From Saccharomycopsis fibuligera x Saccharomycopsis cf. fibuligera (taxonomy: Eukaryota > Ascomycota > Saccharomycetes > Ascoideales > Saccharomycopsidaceae): 64,000 nucleotides of DNA. The stretch lies in the NCBI GenBank assembly GCA_001936135.1, contig CP012810.1, positions 3,968,001-4,032,000 of the forward strand, given 5' to 3'. The position numbers were made by a program, and so were the translations under genes. Below the pieces are notes generated by a model that was given only the letters and a program-made list of their open reading frames with translations, did no database searches and was not told the origin of the DNA. Below, one piece after another: positions 40,450 through 52,710 of this stretch. Numbering within the stretch: position 1 is the stretch's first letter; the number at the start of each line of letters is the position of its first letter.

Positions 40450-43308
40450 CTAGTCGGAATCCTCGTCATCGTCATTTTCTTGATCAAACCCGTTGAACTC
40501 AATCTTCTTGCCGTCTATATTATTAGCATCCAACCACTCGTCGTCGTCATCATCATCATCATCATTACCGTCACCACCTCCTAATTCCTCATCATCATCA
40601 TCATCGTCTAAACCATCATTACCCACCTCGATCAACACGTCATCTGCATCAAATTCTCCATCCTTTTCGGCACCTGCATTATTTGCAGAAGTAGTTTCCA
40701 AGAAAGTATACAAGTATTGAGTGTTTTTAGATGCAGAAATAATATCTTTAGCCACTCTGTTAATGAATCGCTGAACCAATTTCAACGAATTAGCAAGCTT
40801 TGCCTTATTTTGATTGATTTGCTTACCATAGAAATTGAGGATTTCTTTAAGCCAAATCATGTTGAACTCAAAATGTTGAGATTCAGCCATGAATTCACTA
40901 AGAAAGTTCAAAAGTTGTTGCAAGTAAATTTCTGGAAAATCTGCAAGAATCAATTTGATGTCTCTGACTGGTATGCTTTCAAACACCTTCAAAATCAAGT
41001 ATCTTTCATTCAATCTGAAGGACATCACGAGAGCTACCAAATAATTTTTCAACTCCAATTCATGCAAAATGTTTTCAGGAGTAACATCAATGTCCAAATC
41101 AAATGGATCGAAAATCACTCTAGAATCCACAGAATAAATCAAAAGACCCTCAGTGGAAGCAGCGGCGAACGCATTAGCAGTTGGAGAAAAATTGATTGAT
41201 GTGATCCTTATTTCAGGTCTAACCTTTCTTAAAGATGGATCGCCTCTTTGAGAGCCCGGTAAACTTGAATCAACTCTATCTTCCAAATCGGAATTTTCCC
41301 CATCATTATCAACCAAATCCAAATTGACCCCGTCTTCGGTTAATCTGGCACTATTCAATTTAGTTAATGTACCATCAAGAGCCATGTTTTCGGAAACTTT
41401 GAATCTCTTGAGCAACACTTCATTAGCAATATCATAAATACAGATAGAATTGTTTTTACCACCACAAATCAATGCACTACCGTCAAAACTATAAGCAATA
41501 GTGCTGAAAAATTTGGATCTTTTAGAGTTCTTGGAGGTAAAAGCATCATTCAAGTATCTTCCACTGATAATATCCTTTTTAGCATCAACATTACCGATCT
41601 GTTTAGCATTTTCTATATCCCAGAATGAGACCTGTCCATCCAAAGTAGAAACCGCCAACTGTTTAGAATCTGGTCTCATTGCAATAGCCAAAACATCAGA
41701 ATAAAGTTGAATCGGTTCCACTTGTTGAGATCTACCAAAAATGTCCCATATTCTGATAGTCTTATCCCAACTGGCACTAGCAAGTACTGAACTTTCAACC
41801 CCAAATGACAAGAATGATACTGGACCTTCATGACCGCTTAAATTATCCAAGAGTTGACCTGTTTGAACTGACCAAACAAATATATCAAATGAGTTCAACG
41901 AGCTAGCTACTACAACTTCACCACTTGGATCAACTGCTAAACTATTGAATTGGATTCTTTCGGTAGTAGAAGTGAAAGTTCTGAAATTTCTGTATCTGAT
42001 CAAATCCCACGCTCTTACCGTACCATCCAAAGAACAAGAAAATAAAACCTGTCCCTTTTTAGCAAACTGTACCCCGGTAACCGCACTTGTATGTTCATCA
42101 AACGTTGCAAGACAAAAACCAGAGTTGATGTCCCAAATTTTAATCTTCCCATCATCACTAGCCGTCACTACTCTAGAGCCATCCGGTGAGTAACATAAAG
42201 CGTTCATAGAATCAAAATGACCTTGCTGCTTAAGGATGTACGATTCTGATTGCCATTCGTAAACTAACAATTGACCCAATTTAGCTGATCCAAAAGCGAT
42301 CCACTCACCAGTATTATTCACTTCAATGGTATTAATGGCATTTTGGCCCATTGAGAGTTGTTGTATCAATACAAATGAAGGAAGTTCATATAGTCTGAAC
42401 TCACCGTTGGAAAACCCAACAATCAACAAGTTAGAATTTGGATGGAAAGTACTGGATTTCACCGTGACATGATCGCCAGCAAAAAAATAGTTTTTTTTTG
42501 TAATTCTCCAACTAAGTTTGTTCAACTCAAGGTTTGTTTCTTCTTCTTCATCTTCCTCGTCTTCAGATTCTGTATCACTTTCGTTTTTTGGCTTTCTTGT
42601 GTATTCCCACTGTAGCAAAGCACCATCTTTACTCAAAGTATATATTATATCTTGTCTTTCACTGAAGAATGCATTAACAACGTAGTCTCTGTGCCCGGCC
42701 AAGGACATTTTAGCACTAGCTTCGCTATTGTGTAATGACCAGATTCTAGTGGTCATATCTTTGGAAGTTGATAATATGAATCTTGAATCTTTGGACCAGC
42801 TGAGAGATATGATATCGTTGAAATGACCGGAATGTTTTCTGTACTTGACAAATGGTGCAAACTGTCTATCGTTGTAATTCACGTCACTGTTATCATCATT
42901 ATTTTTATTACTATCTTCGCTTATCGATGATGATATTTGCCAGATTTGAACAAATCTGCCCGTGGCAATGGCAAAGAATTTCCCATCTGGAGAAAACTTG
43001 ATGTCATTGACGCTATTGCTCTTGAAATTGAAATGGTGAAGCACTTGTTTAGTTCTGAAATTCACCAAGATGGCTCTCCCATCAACATCCACAGATATTA
43101 ACAAGGTATTCTGGTCATTAATAGCAATTCTTTTGATGTTCTTGCGATGTTGGTAGTCGAAAGTGAATGAGGTATTGTTGATCAAATCAAAGACTGAAAT
43201 TCTGTTTCCGACGGGACTCAATAACGTCTTTCCGTCTTTTGTATAGGTCAAATTCCCATTTCTGTAAACAGTTCCTAGAAGATTGGAGAACTTGAAATCA
43301 GACTTCAT
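40450..43308 (-). CDS. PWP2: U3 snoRNP/UTP-B WD40 protein Pwp2 (Utp1)
   Basis: 952-aa protein with two tandem WD40 propellers, a core UTP-B subunit of the small-subunit processome that binds the 5' ETS and U3 snoRNP in the nucleolus. The N-terminus MKSDFKFSNLLGTVYRNGNL is the Pwp2 hallmark. WD blocks follow throughout (such as SWSKDSRFILSTSKDMTTRIWS, SPDGSRVVTASDDGKIKIWDI, LASASWDKTIRIWDI). The C-terminal Utp12-type helical domain is at ~770-880 (EIYLQQLLNFLSEFM, FNMIWLKEIL). A long Asp/Glu tail covers ~890-952. An acidic loop lies near residue 255. The frame runs 16 codons upstream to a TTG, but the ATG at 43308 is the conserved start. Confidence 0.96.
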   Translation of the reverse strand: MKSDFKFSNLLGTVYRNGNLTYTKDGKTLLSPVGNRISVFDLINNTSFTFDYQHRKNIKRIAINDQNTLLISVDVDGRAILVNFRTKQVLHHFNFKSNSVNDIKFSPDGKFFAIATGRFVQIWQISSSISEDSNKNNDDNSDVNYNDRQFAPFVKYRKHSGHFNDIISLSWSKDSRFILSTSKDMTTRIWSLHNSEASAKMSLAGHRDYVVNAFFSERQDIIYTLSKDGALLQWEYTRKPKNESDTESEDEEDEEEETNLELNKLSWRITKKNYFFAGDHVTVKSSTFHPNSNLLIVGFSNGEFRLYELPSFVLIQQLSMGQNAINTIEVNNTGEWIAFGSAKLGQLLVYEWQSESYILKQQGHFDSMNALCYSPDGSRVVTASDDGKIKIWDINSGFCLATFDEHTSAVTGVQFAKKGQVLFSCSLDGTVRAWDLIRYRNFRTFTSTTERIQFNSLAVDPSGEVVVASSLNSFDIFVWSVQTGQLLDNLSGHEGPVSFLSFGVESSVLASASWDKTIRIWDIFGRSQQVEPIQLYSDVLAIAMRPDSKQLAVSTLDGQVSFWDIENAKQIGNVDAKKDIISGRYLNDAFTSKNSKRSKFFSTIAYSFDGSALICGGKNNSICIYDIANEVLLKRFKVSENMALDGTLTKLNSARLTEDGVNLDLVDNDGENSDLEDRVDSSLPGSQRGDPSLRKVRPEIRITSINFSPTANAFAAASTEGLLIYSVDSRVIFDPFDLDIDVTPENILHELELKNYLVALVMSFRLNERYLILKVFESIPVRDIKLILADFPEIYLQQLLNFLSEFMAESQHFEFNMIWLKEILNFYGKQINQNKAKLANSLKLVQRFINRVAKDIISASKNTQYLYTFLETTSANNAGAEKDGEFDADDVLIEVGNDGLDDDDDDEELGGGDGNDDDDDDDDEWLDANNIDGKKIEFNGFDQENDDDEDSD

Positions 43309-43614
43309 TGTGTTAGTTTCTTGATAGTTATAGAGAACAGGGCGATTTTTGATCAACTATAAAGCTCATCATTATCAGTTTAGAGTAAAAAAAATTTCAA
43401 TCTCAGAAAAGTTTACTAAGAAAAAAAAAAAATTTTTGGAGGCATCGCCCCGGGTAAGCGACCCAGGCGCCGTTTCTGACAGCATCGCAGTTTGCAATCA
43501 CCGACAATAAACAACGATGTAATAACCAGCTGGTAATGAGCATCGCAAAGCCACACACTTCAACGCCTCTCTCTCTCTCTGTCTCTGTCTTTCTTTCTCT
43601 CTGACTGGCTGAAT
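43309..43614. other. Divergent promoter of PWP2 and SCY1
   Basis: 306 bp. It holds an A13 tract near 43421-43433 and a (CT)n-rich stretch right before the SCY1 start. No specific operator is recognised. Confidence 0.6.
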
Positions 43615-46506
43615 ATGTTCAATAGTGTCTTCAAGACAGGGATATATGCCCATTATTCCGTCAGCGCCACTCCGGCGTTTACCAGCGGGCCCTGGCTAGT
43701 GTTTAACGCAAAAAGCAGCAAAACCAAGCAACAAGTGTCGTTATTCAAGTTTGACAAAAAGCTTTTTGAGCAAATGGTCCAGGAGAGTTCCAGTCACTCA
43801 TTCAACGCTATATCTAAGTCCACATACAAGCTAATATTAGCCGAAGCTATAACTTATGTTAAAACCTATGTTGCCAACTTGATCCGCTTCAAGCATCCTA
43901 ATATCCTTTCAGTGATCGAGCCATTGGAAGAACGTCAAAATAGTTTTATATTTGTTACTGAGTTGGTGACGACAGACTTAAACAATTTCATGAAAGATCA
44001 AGCAAATAAGGAAAACGATAACCAATTGATTGTCACTAATGGTTTACTGCAAGTATGTACTGCTTTGGAATTCTTGCACAACAATGCTAACACCATCCAC
44101 TTGAACCTCGTTCCATCAAGTATATTCATCACGGAGAAACTAGACTTCAAGTTATCTGGTTTTAATTTTATCCAAAGATACGATCCTTCTAACTCTACTT
44201 ACAATTTTGTGGCTCCTGATGAACGTTTCCCTAAATTTCTCTCATTGACGTATGACTTCACCGATCCTACATTGCTCTTGGATCATCAATTTTCTTACGC
44301 TAACGATATATTTGCCTTGGGTTGTTTGATATACTACTTGCTCAATTCAAAACGCGGTAAAAAACTTATCAGCTGTCAAAATGACCTTTTTGACTACAAA
44401 AGTTCTGTTAACAAAATCAAGACGGGAAACGTTTCGTACAAATTTGATGACGATTTTTTGAATGCAAATTTCAATAAACTTATTGATATAAATCCGCATA
44501 GCAGAGTGCGAATTGAAGACTTTAAGAACTCATCATTTTTCAATAATGAGCTTTTGAACTCTCTAGATTTTTTGAACAATTTTAACTCGAAGACCTTGGT
44601 GGAAAAAAACATTTTCTTGAAGGGTTTTCATCAAAGAAATTTTTTTGCCAAGTTTCCTAAATTTTTGTTGATAGATAAGTTTTTGCCCACTTTGAAAGAA
44701 ACCATATCAAGCATCTCCAATTTGGTAATTTTCCCGATAACTCTAACGTGTATTTTCAAAATTGCAGATAACTTGTCTAATCTTTCATTTGTCAATTTAT
44801 TATTGGAGGTTTTCAAGCCATTGCAAATCAAAAGTAACAAGAAGAATGTTGAGTTAAATATAATATCCTTTACTGAAATTCAGTTGATCATATTAGAACA
44901 CTTGAAGAGTATATTACAAAAAATAAACACTTCAACCGCAGGTAATTTCAAAAAAGTTGAAAAATCGTTTTTGGTACCTCTTATTAATAACGTGTTAGCT
45001 GATGGCGCTATATCAATTGAGCAATTACAAACAGAAGCGAATAGCAATGCAATACAAAATACATTCAACAGTATAAAAACTTTGGGCCAAGTGTCTCCAG
45101 AGAAACTCAAAATTCAAGAAAGATTTTTGTCAAACTTGTCATTGATTATTTCCACTTTGCAAAAACAAAGCGGTAATGGATCAAGCAAATTCATTGAGAC
45201 AGAAATATTCCCAAAAGTTTCCCAAGTTTTCAAGCAGACTACTTCTCTTGCAATAAGGATTGAAGTAATAAATAATTTCATACAGTTGACAAAAGAAAAA
45301 CTTGTTAGTACAACTTTCAGCTCAAAAAAAATTATTCCTTTATTGATTGCGATTAAACTGAAAAATGATCAGCAAATATTGCAAGGCTTGTACGATTTTT
45401 ATAAACTCTATTTGGATGACGATGATTTGTTTGATAAATCCTTGTTAGTTGATACAATATTACCAGAATTGCTCAAATTAAGTTTCAAGACCAATGAATT
45501 AACCATAGAGAAGTTTAATGAGTTTTTTGATTTAATTACTAAGTTTCAAGTCAAACTCAAGGAGAGACATACCATTTATTTAAATAAATACAATGACAAA
45601 AATATTATCAAGAATAACAGCTTACAAAATAAAAGCTCTTTAGATAGCCCCGTTAATTCCCCTATCAATAATGACCAAATTGCTACATTTGAGTCGATTG
45701 TTAATGGAAATAAAGTTGCTGGTGGCAATATTGATTCGAATTCTATAAGGCAAAGCAATAACAGTACACCGACAGTGAATGCATTGGGTTCCGGTGAATC
45801 TTTGTTCCTTTCAAACGTTAATGCGTTACAATCTGCAAATAGCACTCCAGATATTAGCAGCACATTAGCAGAGAACATTAATTCAAAACCTTTGTCTAGC
45901 CAGCCAGCGGTACTGAATGAGTTTTCAAGTATATTGACACCAAGCAACAAACGTACGCCTTCACCGGCACCAATGGCAGCTTCGACATTATCTTCAATGC
46001 GCGTACTACAACCAACACATGAAAGCACCAGGCCTTCAGCACTAAGTATTTCTCAATCAAATTGCAACGCCCCACACTCAACTAGCGCTACCAGCAACAA
46101 TAACAACAATAGCAGCCATAGTGATAAAAATATAGACTGGTCTTCAGAGACAAGCAAAATGAATAGAGGCAAATTAACACTATCTTCAAACAATGTACTA
46201 AAACCGGCAAACAAGAGAGCTAACCGTATTAACCTCACTGGTGGTAGTAACCCATCATCATCATCAGCGTTTTCATCAGCATCACCATCATTATCACCAT
46301 CATCATCCAATTCAAACGCTGTTAATTCTAACGCTAATTCTAACTCTAACTTGCCACCGGGATTCTCAATGGGGCTAATTCAGCCAAATAAACCAAATTT
46401 CAATCAAAACGTGAGTCAGAAACAAAATCAGAGTTACAACCAGAATCATAACCTTACTTCTCAGTATGCTAAAGCAAGCGATGATTTTTTTGATAGCCTT
46501 TTGTGA
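43615..46506 (+). CDS. SCY1: Scy1-like pseudokinase
   Basis: 963-aa protein of the Scy1/SCYL2 family: an inactive N-terminal kinase fold followed by HEAT repeats, acting in Golgi-endosome traffic with clathrin adaptors. The start (MFNSVFKTGIYAHYSVSATPAFTSGPWLVF) matches yeast Scy1. In the kinase region (20-310) catalytic motifs are lost: the HRD loop reads HLNLVPS (~160) and the DFG site reads LSGFNF (~180). This is normal for the family. Helical repeats span ~330-640. The last ~300 residues are low-complexity Ser/Asn/Pro sequence and end with a short conserved-looking C-terminus (ASDDFFDSLL). It is divergent from PWP2 and convergent with NCR1. Confidence 0.93.
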   Translation: MFNSVFKTGIYAHYSVSATPAFTSGPWLVFNAKSSKTKQQVSLFKFDKKLFEQMVQESSSHSFNAISKSTYKLILAEAITYVKTYVANLIRFKHPNILSVIEPLEERQNSFIFVTELVTTDLNNFMKDQANKENDNQLIVTNGLLQVCTALEFLHNNANTIHLNLVPSSIFITEKLDFKLSGFNFIQRYDPSNSTYNFVAPDERFPKFLSLTYDFTDPTLLLDHQFSYANDIFALGCLIYYLLNSKRGKKLISCQNDLFDYKSSVNKIKTGNVSYKFDDDFLNANFNKLIDINPHSRVRIEDFKNSSFFNNELLNSLDFLNNFNSKTLVEKNIFLKGFHQRNFFAKFPKFLLIDKFLPTLKETISSISNLVIFPITLTCIFKIADNLSNLSFVNLLLEVFKPLQIKSNKKNVELNIISFTEIQLIILEHLKSILQKINTSTAGNFKKVEKSFLVPLINNVLADGAISIEQLQTEANSNAIQNTFNSIKTLGQVSPEKLKIQERFLSNLSLIISTLQKQSGNGSSKFIETEIFPKVSQVFKQTTSLAIRIEVINNFIQLTKEKLVSTTFSSKKIIPLLIAIKLKNDQQILQGLYDFYKLYLDDDDLFDKSLLVDTILPELLKLSFKTNELTIEKFNEFFDLITKFQVKLKERHTIYLNKYNDKNIIKNNSLQNKSSLDSPVNSPINNDQIATFESIVNGNKVAGGNIDSNSIRQSNNSTPTVNALGSGESLFLSNVNALQSANSTPDISSTLAENINSKPLSSQPAVLNEFSSILTPSNKRTPSPAPMAASTLSSMRVLQPTHESTRPSALSISQSNCNAPHSTSATSNNNNNSSHSDKNIDWSSETSKMNRGKLTLSSNNVLKPANKRANRINLTGGSNPSSSSAFSSASPSLSPSSSNSNAVNSNANSNSNLPPGFSMGLIQPNKPNFNQNVSQKQNQSYNQNHNLTSQYAKASDDFFDSLL

Positions 46507-47185
46507 AAAAATTGAGAAAGTGAAACTTAAAAACCACATATCTTTAATTTATGTTGCCTTTTATTGCTATTCTTATATGAGTTTCTTATAGATTATAATT
46601 TCAAATTATAAGTTTGCATTCGTTTACTCTTTCATTCATTTATTCGTGAGCTTTTTGGTTGCTTGTTGATTGGTGTGTATTGTAGTATATATTTTTTAGT
46701 ATCACCCGCGTCACATTGGAGAAAAAGTATCTGCGAAATATACAAGGGATTACTTACATTTTTGCCTCGTACTATTACTATTATTGCTTCTACAGAAAAT
46801 AGTATCATATACAATATTACTTTGCAGTATCTTTGACTCTATTCTAATTTTGGCATAATTTAATTTATAAACTTTTTTATACAATAATTTATGATAAGAA
46901 AATAATTTTTCTGTAAACAATAAGAACGGATATGAAAATAGAAATGTAAAACACGATGGAGAGAAAATAATAAGAAAAAAGACAATGATTTTTGGCAATG
47001 GAGATAATATGATAGAAAAATAAAATTGAGCAAAAAATATTACTTTCAAACCAAACAATAAGAACAAGTCAACAATGATAACAAAAGAAAATCCCCAATG
47101 TAGATCCCAGCAACGTGTTTATAGAAAAATAAAAGAATAACAAAAAAAAAAAAAAAAGGTTTAGACACAAATTGTCAAAAACCAA
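46507..47185. other. Intergenic region between convergent SCY1 and NCR1
   Basis: 679 bp, A/T-rich, with an A14-type tract near 47141-47157. No gene seen. Confidence 0.6.
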
Positions 47186-50100
47186 TCAATTATCATCATC
47201 TCCTCCAACTTCATTGAATCTTAATCTTGAAGCCAAATCATCAGATACAACACTAGCTCTAGATGAATAAATGTAATATCTTCCACCCCAATATGATAAC
47301 AATACAGGCAACAACATTAAGCTATGTAATGCCGCAATGATAACCAATGACAACCACATTCTAAAATAATAAATTTCAAAAATTTTGGACGAAGTAAAAG
47401 CAAGTACGCTAACTCCAATAAGCTTTGTCATTGCAATTCCGCCAAAAACTGATCCACCAACCCCGGTCAACGCATGGAACGATCTCTGAATTTTGGATCC
47501 CATGGTGCGATTGTCACGATATTCAAATCTATCAATGACAGTAAAAGCTCTAGCAATATGAGCGCAAAATTCTACCGCTAGACCAACGATGATGACCAAG
47601 TTTACCAAACTTACTGCATTCAAAGAGATATCCCAAAGAGCCATCATACCACCGACATTGATCATGATTAATATCACAGTTAAACAAAGTAGCCCAGCAG
47701 TTCTGAATGAGCCAAGCAAGAAGGATGAAGTAAAGAAAATTATACCAATAGCCAATCCAATCAAAGTAAACGTTAGCTTTACAATCGTTTCGTACTGAAC
47801 GAAAAAAATGTAAAATGGAGAGTAAGCAAAAATTTCGCCCTTGGAATCGTTATTCTCAATTTCAACAATCCCATCACTAATCTCTTCCAAGGCTTTTTCT
47901 TCATCGGAGAATATTTTAGTGTTCAACTCTTTAACAATTCTTAATGACTGATGGTATCCCTTGATGAAATCATCTTGTGATCTGAGTGGTTCGTGAGCCG
48001 CTCTAAATGCAGAGGACTCGATTTTTCCTGACTCTGGATCTTTGAATATCGAGGTACTGTATGGTGCTTTACCGCCTAATGGACATGGCAAGCTTGGGGC
48101 ATCAATCCAAATATCATAGTATCTTAAAAACTCATCACCTTCCGGAAAAGCTTCCATTGAGGTATCCCACTGAGGATCGTGATTAGCATAACATACCTCG
48201 CACATTCTAGGTGATGCAAATGGAGGACATACTTGAGTCTTATTGGTATTTTTTCTAAATCTGCAACACTCATCAAGCTCTGGATTTAACCAAAGGAAAA
48301 AATCGTCAATCCAACTAGCAGCAGGTTTAATCAAGGTTGACACCTCACTACGTTTTCTTTCTTGCTCAATGATATTGGCCAATGAGTATTCATGACATGT
48401 GGTAAATCTTCCACAAAGCTTTTGTTGGTTTGAACGTTCAGTAACATCCAATCCTTTGACAATGTAATATACTGGTGCACCAACATCCAAGTATTGGTAA
48501 AGATCATTGAAGTATGGAATCAAGTAAGAATCAGAGGGCATAGCAATACGTTGATCCAATCCTAACTTTATTTGAGGTAATAATGCCAAAGAAACGCCTA
48601 ACCATAATACAAAAAAGCTAACAATTACCGGTTTCACGCTTTTCTTCAAAATTACTGGTGCATAATATTTCTTCAAAATAGTAGTGAAAAATGATTCATG
48701 CAATGGTTCGTCATTGAGAACAATTTGAGAACCAAGCAATGACCGGGCTTCTTGATTTTCAAATTGAGTATTAGTTATGGATCCATTGTTCAACTTCTTA
48801 AATGGCCAAATATCCAATCTTTTTTCTTCAACTCTTTTTTGATCAAGAGCAAACAACGAAATCAAAACTGTTAATTGTAGCAACGCATTGAAAAACACCG
48901 CCACTGATGAATACATGGCAAAATTTCTAACTGCTGGCATTGCTACTGCAGTGCCTAGAGAAAATGCCAACACTTGAGTAGTCGCTGATAATGTAATACT
49001 TGGAGCAATTCTTCCCACGGTACGGGAAATTCTTTCAGGAATTGATTCGTTTGGATAAGATGCGTTAATGTGTTGCAATTCATGGGAAATTAAAAAGATG
49101 TTGTCAACTCCCACTGCTAACACTAAAAATGGGATCACTTCGGCAATAATAAGGGTAGACTTCACCCCTAAAAGAGCAAAAATACCCACTGAAGATGACA
49201 CAGAAAGCATCACAATGAATATTCCCGCTAACCCAATGGAGATTTTTGTATTCAAAAACGAACTCAAATCGGTAAAATTTGGAAGACGATTACTGAGGGC
49301 CATTGATGCATAAATAAACATAACCAAGTAAGAGCCAATAATAACCTTTATGTCACTATTAGTAGATTTATTGAGCTCTTTTTCCAATGATTGCTCAGTA
49401 CTGAAACTCATTTTTAATCCCCTACTTTCAGCAACCTCCACGAGTTTCAAAAAGTGCTCTTCTAAAGCTCGCTCCCATTTATTTGCATTCTTAACTTGAA
49501 TTGAATTTTCGTCGTTATCATTATTAATCAAAAGTGTGACGACAATGGCTTTAGATGACAAAATATTGGACTTCTTAACGCCACCAAATAACAAATCTTT
49601 ATCCAATGGTTGCTGAAATGGCGGTAAGCAATTCACAGGGCTTTCAGCGCATTCCTTCAATTCTGATTGCCAATTTTTTTCATCAATCATATTTACATCA
49701 CCAGAAAAATATTGAGTGAAACTTTGAATAATGCAAGCGTCGCCTGTTGGTTTAAAGCAAAGGTCATCATAGGAGACCTTTTTATCATCATCATCGGTTA
49801 TTGTAAGCTCATTTACAATTTTGCTTTCTGTTTCAAACCACCATTTAATAGTGTCGTAATTCAATACCGGGCCAGTTTCATTAACAAGGAACATTTGCTG
49901 TGTTCTATAAAATGGCCCAAAATGCTCATCAAAATACTGCTTTTGCTTATATGCGTCTGCTGATGGACTAACCCACAAATTTATTGGGTTTTTCTCTAAT
50001 TGAACAAGAACGGAACATGCTGATAAGATACCACTCAAGATCAAAGTTGTGGCTATCACAAACTTTGGGTAAAATGCACAGTAAAATGCAAGTTTGCCAA

Positions 50101-51250
50101 ACCATTTTTCTAAAATGCCATTAATGATGTACACTTCTTTTGCGTGAACCAAATTTCTTGACAAGGAGCTTGAGTCGTCATCATTAAACGATCTATAAGA
50201 ATAATCGTCGTCTATCAAACTGTCGTTTTGAAATAGTTGCATATTTTGATATTTTTTTAGCTGATAGCCCTTGTACCCTTTAACTAATCCATAACCAATA
50301 AGGTAGAGTAAAGGAATAGTGCAGTATGTGAGAATAACGGAGAAAGAAAAGCAGTTTAAACTACCAACTTTGCAAGAACCCTTTTCATGAACAGCCGGTA
50401 AGCTGGGGCAAGAATCTGGACAATCTGGACAAGCACATCTGAATTTAGGGTCAGAATCATTACAATAATGGATTTCGCCAATAGATGGCTTGATCTCTGC
50501 TGGAATTTTATTGCTGCTATTACCATCATCACCGTCATCCGGCCAAATATAGTTGATTTGAAATGGTGATCCCCCAAGCATTGGCTTCTCATCGCCCAAG
50601 AACTTCAAGAATTGTTTATAATTTTTGGCCCCGCCACCAATCAAGTCCATAGCTCGACCATTAGTAGCTGAGAACTGAACATCTTTACAAGAATCATAAA
50701 AACCAGACGCCCATTGAGGATCAACGAACGTGTCCAACTCAGTGACAATGTCCTTGTTAATAGTTGAAGTGCCGGTTTTGGTGACATTGACAAATTGTGA
50801 TTGATTTGGAGAGCAAGTGAATCGACAAAACAATTGGAAAAAATTTTCACGGCATGCGGGGCACGAAGAAATCAATGATTCTGCTTTCTTCAAACTTTGC
50901 TTAAGATTGAGCACTTGGTCGTTGGTGCAGCATACTGGGCCTTCTTGGTAGGTTGCGCCGCATAAATCAACTAGCAAGTCTCTCTGACTTGATGACGGCT
51001 CAGAAGCCTTGATGTTAGCGGGGCACGGTAGCTCCTGGCCGAAAAAGCTCTTCTTACCACACTAGATGAGAAGGTTAGTAAACGTTGCACTTCATTTGAA
51101 CAATGTCACTACCGATACAGAAAACATGTGTAAGCATACATTGTCGTAGATTGCACAATACCCTTCCAGATGAATAGGAGTAACTGGCAGTTCGATGGCG
51201 ACGATCCACCGCAAGCAAAGAACAAATAAGGACACATATAAGAGCCTCAT
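47186..51250 (-). CDS. NCR1: Niemann-Pick C1-related sterol transporter, spliced
   Basis: Two exons: 51140-51250 (37 codons) and 47186-51061, with a 78-nt intron at 51062-51139. The intron has donor GTATGC, branch TACTAAC (plus-strand positions 51074-51080) and acceptor TAG. The product is 1328 aa. Exon 1 encodes a signal peptide (MRLLYVSLFVLCLRWIVA) and ends GYCAIYDN; exon 2 resumes CGKKSFFGQELPCPAN, the invariant NPC1 N-terminal motif. Then come the Cys-rich sterol-binding domain (SSCPACRENFFQLFCRFTCSP), the first membrane segment, a sterol-sensing domain at ~605-775 (STLIIAEVIPFLVLAVGVDNIFL), the Cys-rich third lumenal domain (CPLGGKAPYST) and a C-terminal five-helix bundle. Yeast Ncr1 moves sterol into the vacuole membrane from Npc2. 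It is slightly longer than S. cerevisiae Ncr1 (1170). Confidence 0.96.
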
Positions 51251-52149
51251 CGTTTCAATGGGGGTGGAAGAGGTTATTTATTTTATGGATTATGAGCGCA
51301 CTGTAATAAACAAGAATATTATATTCTGTTAATAATGTAAATTTTTCTAAACAAAACAGGTTTAATGTATTTTAGCTCTTCCTTCTTGTTTACCGCTCTT
51401 GTAGATAACCTAGCCTCAATGGCGCTTGTCTTTCTGTAGGCAGAGATGCTCATCTGCCGTGGCACAGGGCTTGTAACCACAAAGGAGCGATAACTACAAT
51501 CGCCGCTCTATTTGTCGATTTTTCCGCGCGCGGGTTTGGCAGGCAGGTGTGTTTTGAATTCAGCTACTCAAGAACATTGAAGGCTGAAGAAGTATCTGGG
51601 TACAGCTTTACTGAGAATTAACAAACTTCAGAAAAAGTCATCGCTGTCTTGGAGAATAAAAAGTTCAAGAAAAGATTTGAGCTTCAGAGGACCATTAACA
51701 CTGGCATCAGAGAGGGTGTGTTGTTTCTTCCTGCAATTTGGTCAGCTATTTAAAAATCGGTTTCTGGCATAGTTTTTCTCTAGGAGGATCTATATCACAA
51801 AAGGGTAGTGTATATGTCATATGAGCCATTGTAGCAAACGCTTTAGTTTTTTGTCTTCTTTTTTCTTTTTGTAGATAGGCATAATTGCAAAGGTTAAATA
51901 GCAAAGTATATTGTTGACGGCGTAATGAAACGATGTAGTACTAGTATGGCTAAAATTCGTATACATGAGAATGCAAAGATATTGATTAGACAGATCTTAA
52001 TCTAAGTTTAGACATTTTCATAAGCATACCTGTAAATTATGAGAGAGTTTGTATAACTTTTCTTACAAGATTTATTCTGAAAGAGAGTTGTAAACCTTTA
52101 ACATTATAAATAACTGAGTCCGCCGCTAGTTATATAGGAAAAATAAAAA
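51251..52149. other. Intergenic region between NCR1 and tRNA-Cys
   Basis: 0.9 kb with the NCR1 promoter, including a G+C-rich core (CCGCGCGCGGG-like) near 51523-51535. No gene seen. Confidence 0.55.
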
Positions 52150-52221
52150 AGTCTGCACCCAGGTTCGAACTGGGGACCAACAGATTTGCAATCTGCTGCG
52201 CTACCACTGCGCCACACAGAC
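52150..52221 (-). tRNA. tRNA-Cys(GCA)
   Basis: 72-nt cloverleaf on the minus strand without intron. The acceptor stem GTCTGTG pairs with TGCAGAC (two G-U pairs), D arm GCGC...GCGC, anticodon stem CAGAT/ATCTG with loop TTGCAAA giving anticodon GCA, and T arm CCCAG TTCGAAC CTGGG. The body matches yeast tRNA-Cys closely. A run of T (plus-strand A) directly downstream serves as the Pol III terminator. Confidence 0.96.
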
Positions 52222-52563
52222 AAGATGTTGTTTAATTAAAATGAAGCTCTTCATAACAAAGCCCTTTGTTTGTATCATTATCTTTGGGAAAAATGGGGGT
52301 TTCCACTTATCTCCAGGAGCATAAGCATTATGGAAAAAGTTACATATAAATAAGGAATTGAACTGGGACCGCCACATCCTTCCATCCAGTGATACACGAG
52401 AATTAATCCAAGTCGACAACTACTTGATATTTCAAAAGAAATACTCCCGCCTACGGAAAGATAAGGACTTTGATTGGAAAACCATTCCAATCTCTAGTCT
52501 TATTTACTACATCACCACGGTAATGAATTAGATAACACATCAGTGTTTTCTTAGTGAGTGGAG

Positions 52564-52647
52564 GATGGTATTGAAGTGAGACCCTTTCTCTTTATCTGTT
52601 GGCAAGATGGTATTGAAGTGAGACCCTTTTCTTTTAAATGTTGACAG
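52564..52647. repeat. 42-bp tandem duplication
   Basis: Two copies (52564-52605 and 52606-52647) sharing GATGGTATTGAAGTGAGACC with a few differences in the second half. Non-coding, about 350 bp upstream of tRNA-Cys. Confidence 0.85.
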
Positions 52648-52710
52648 CAAAGTAATGATCCTCAAATATATATATATATATATATATGTATGTATTAGCC
52701 ATCCCAGACT

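Noticed and set aside
52325-52530. Open, protein-like stretch upstream of tRNA-Cys
   Set aside because: No start codon and no family recognised; it is kept only as a possible relic within the intergenic description.
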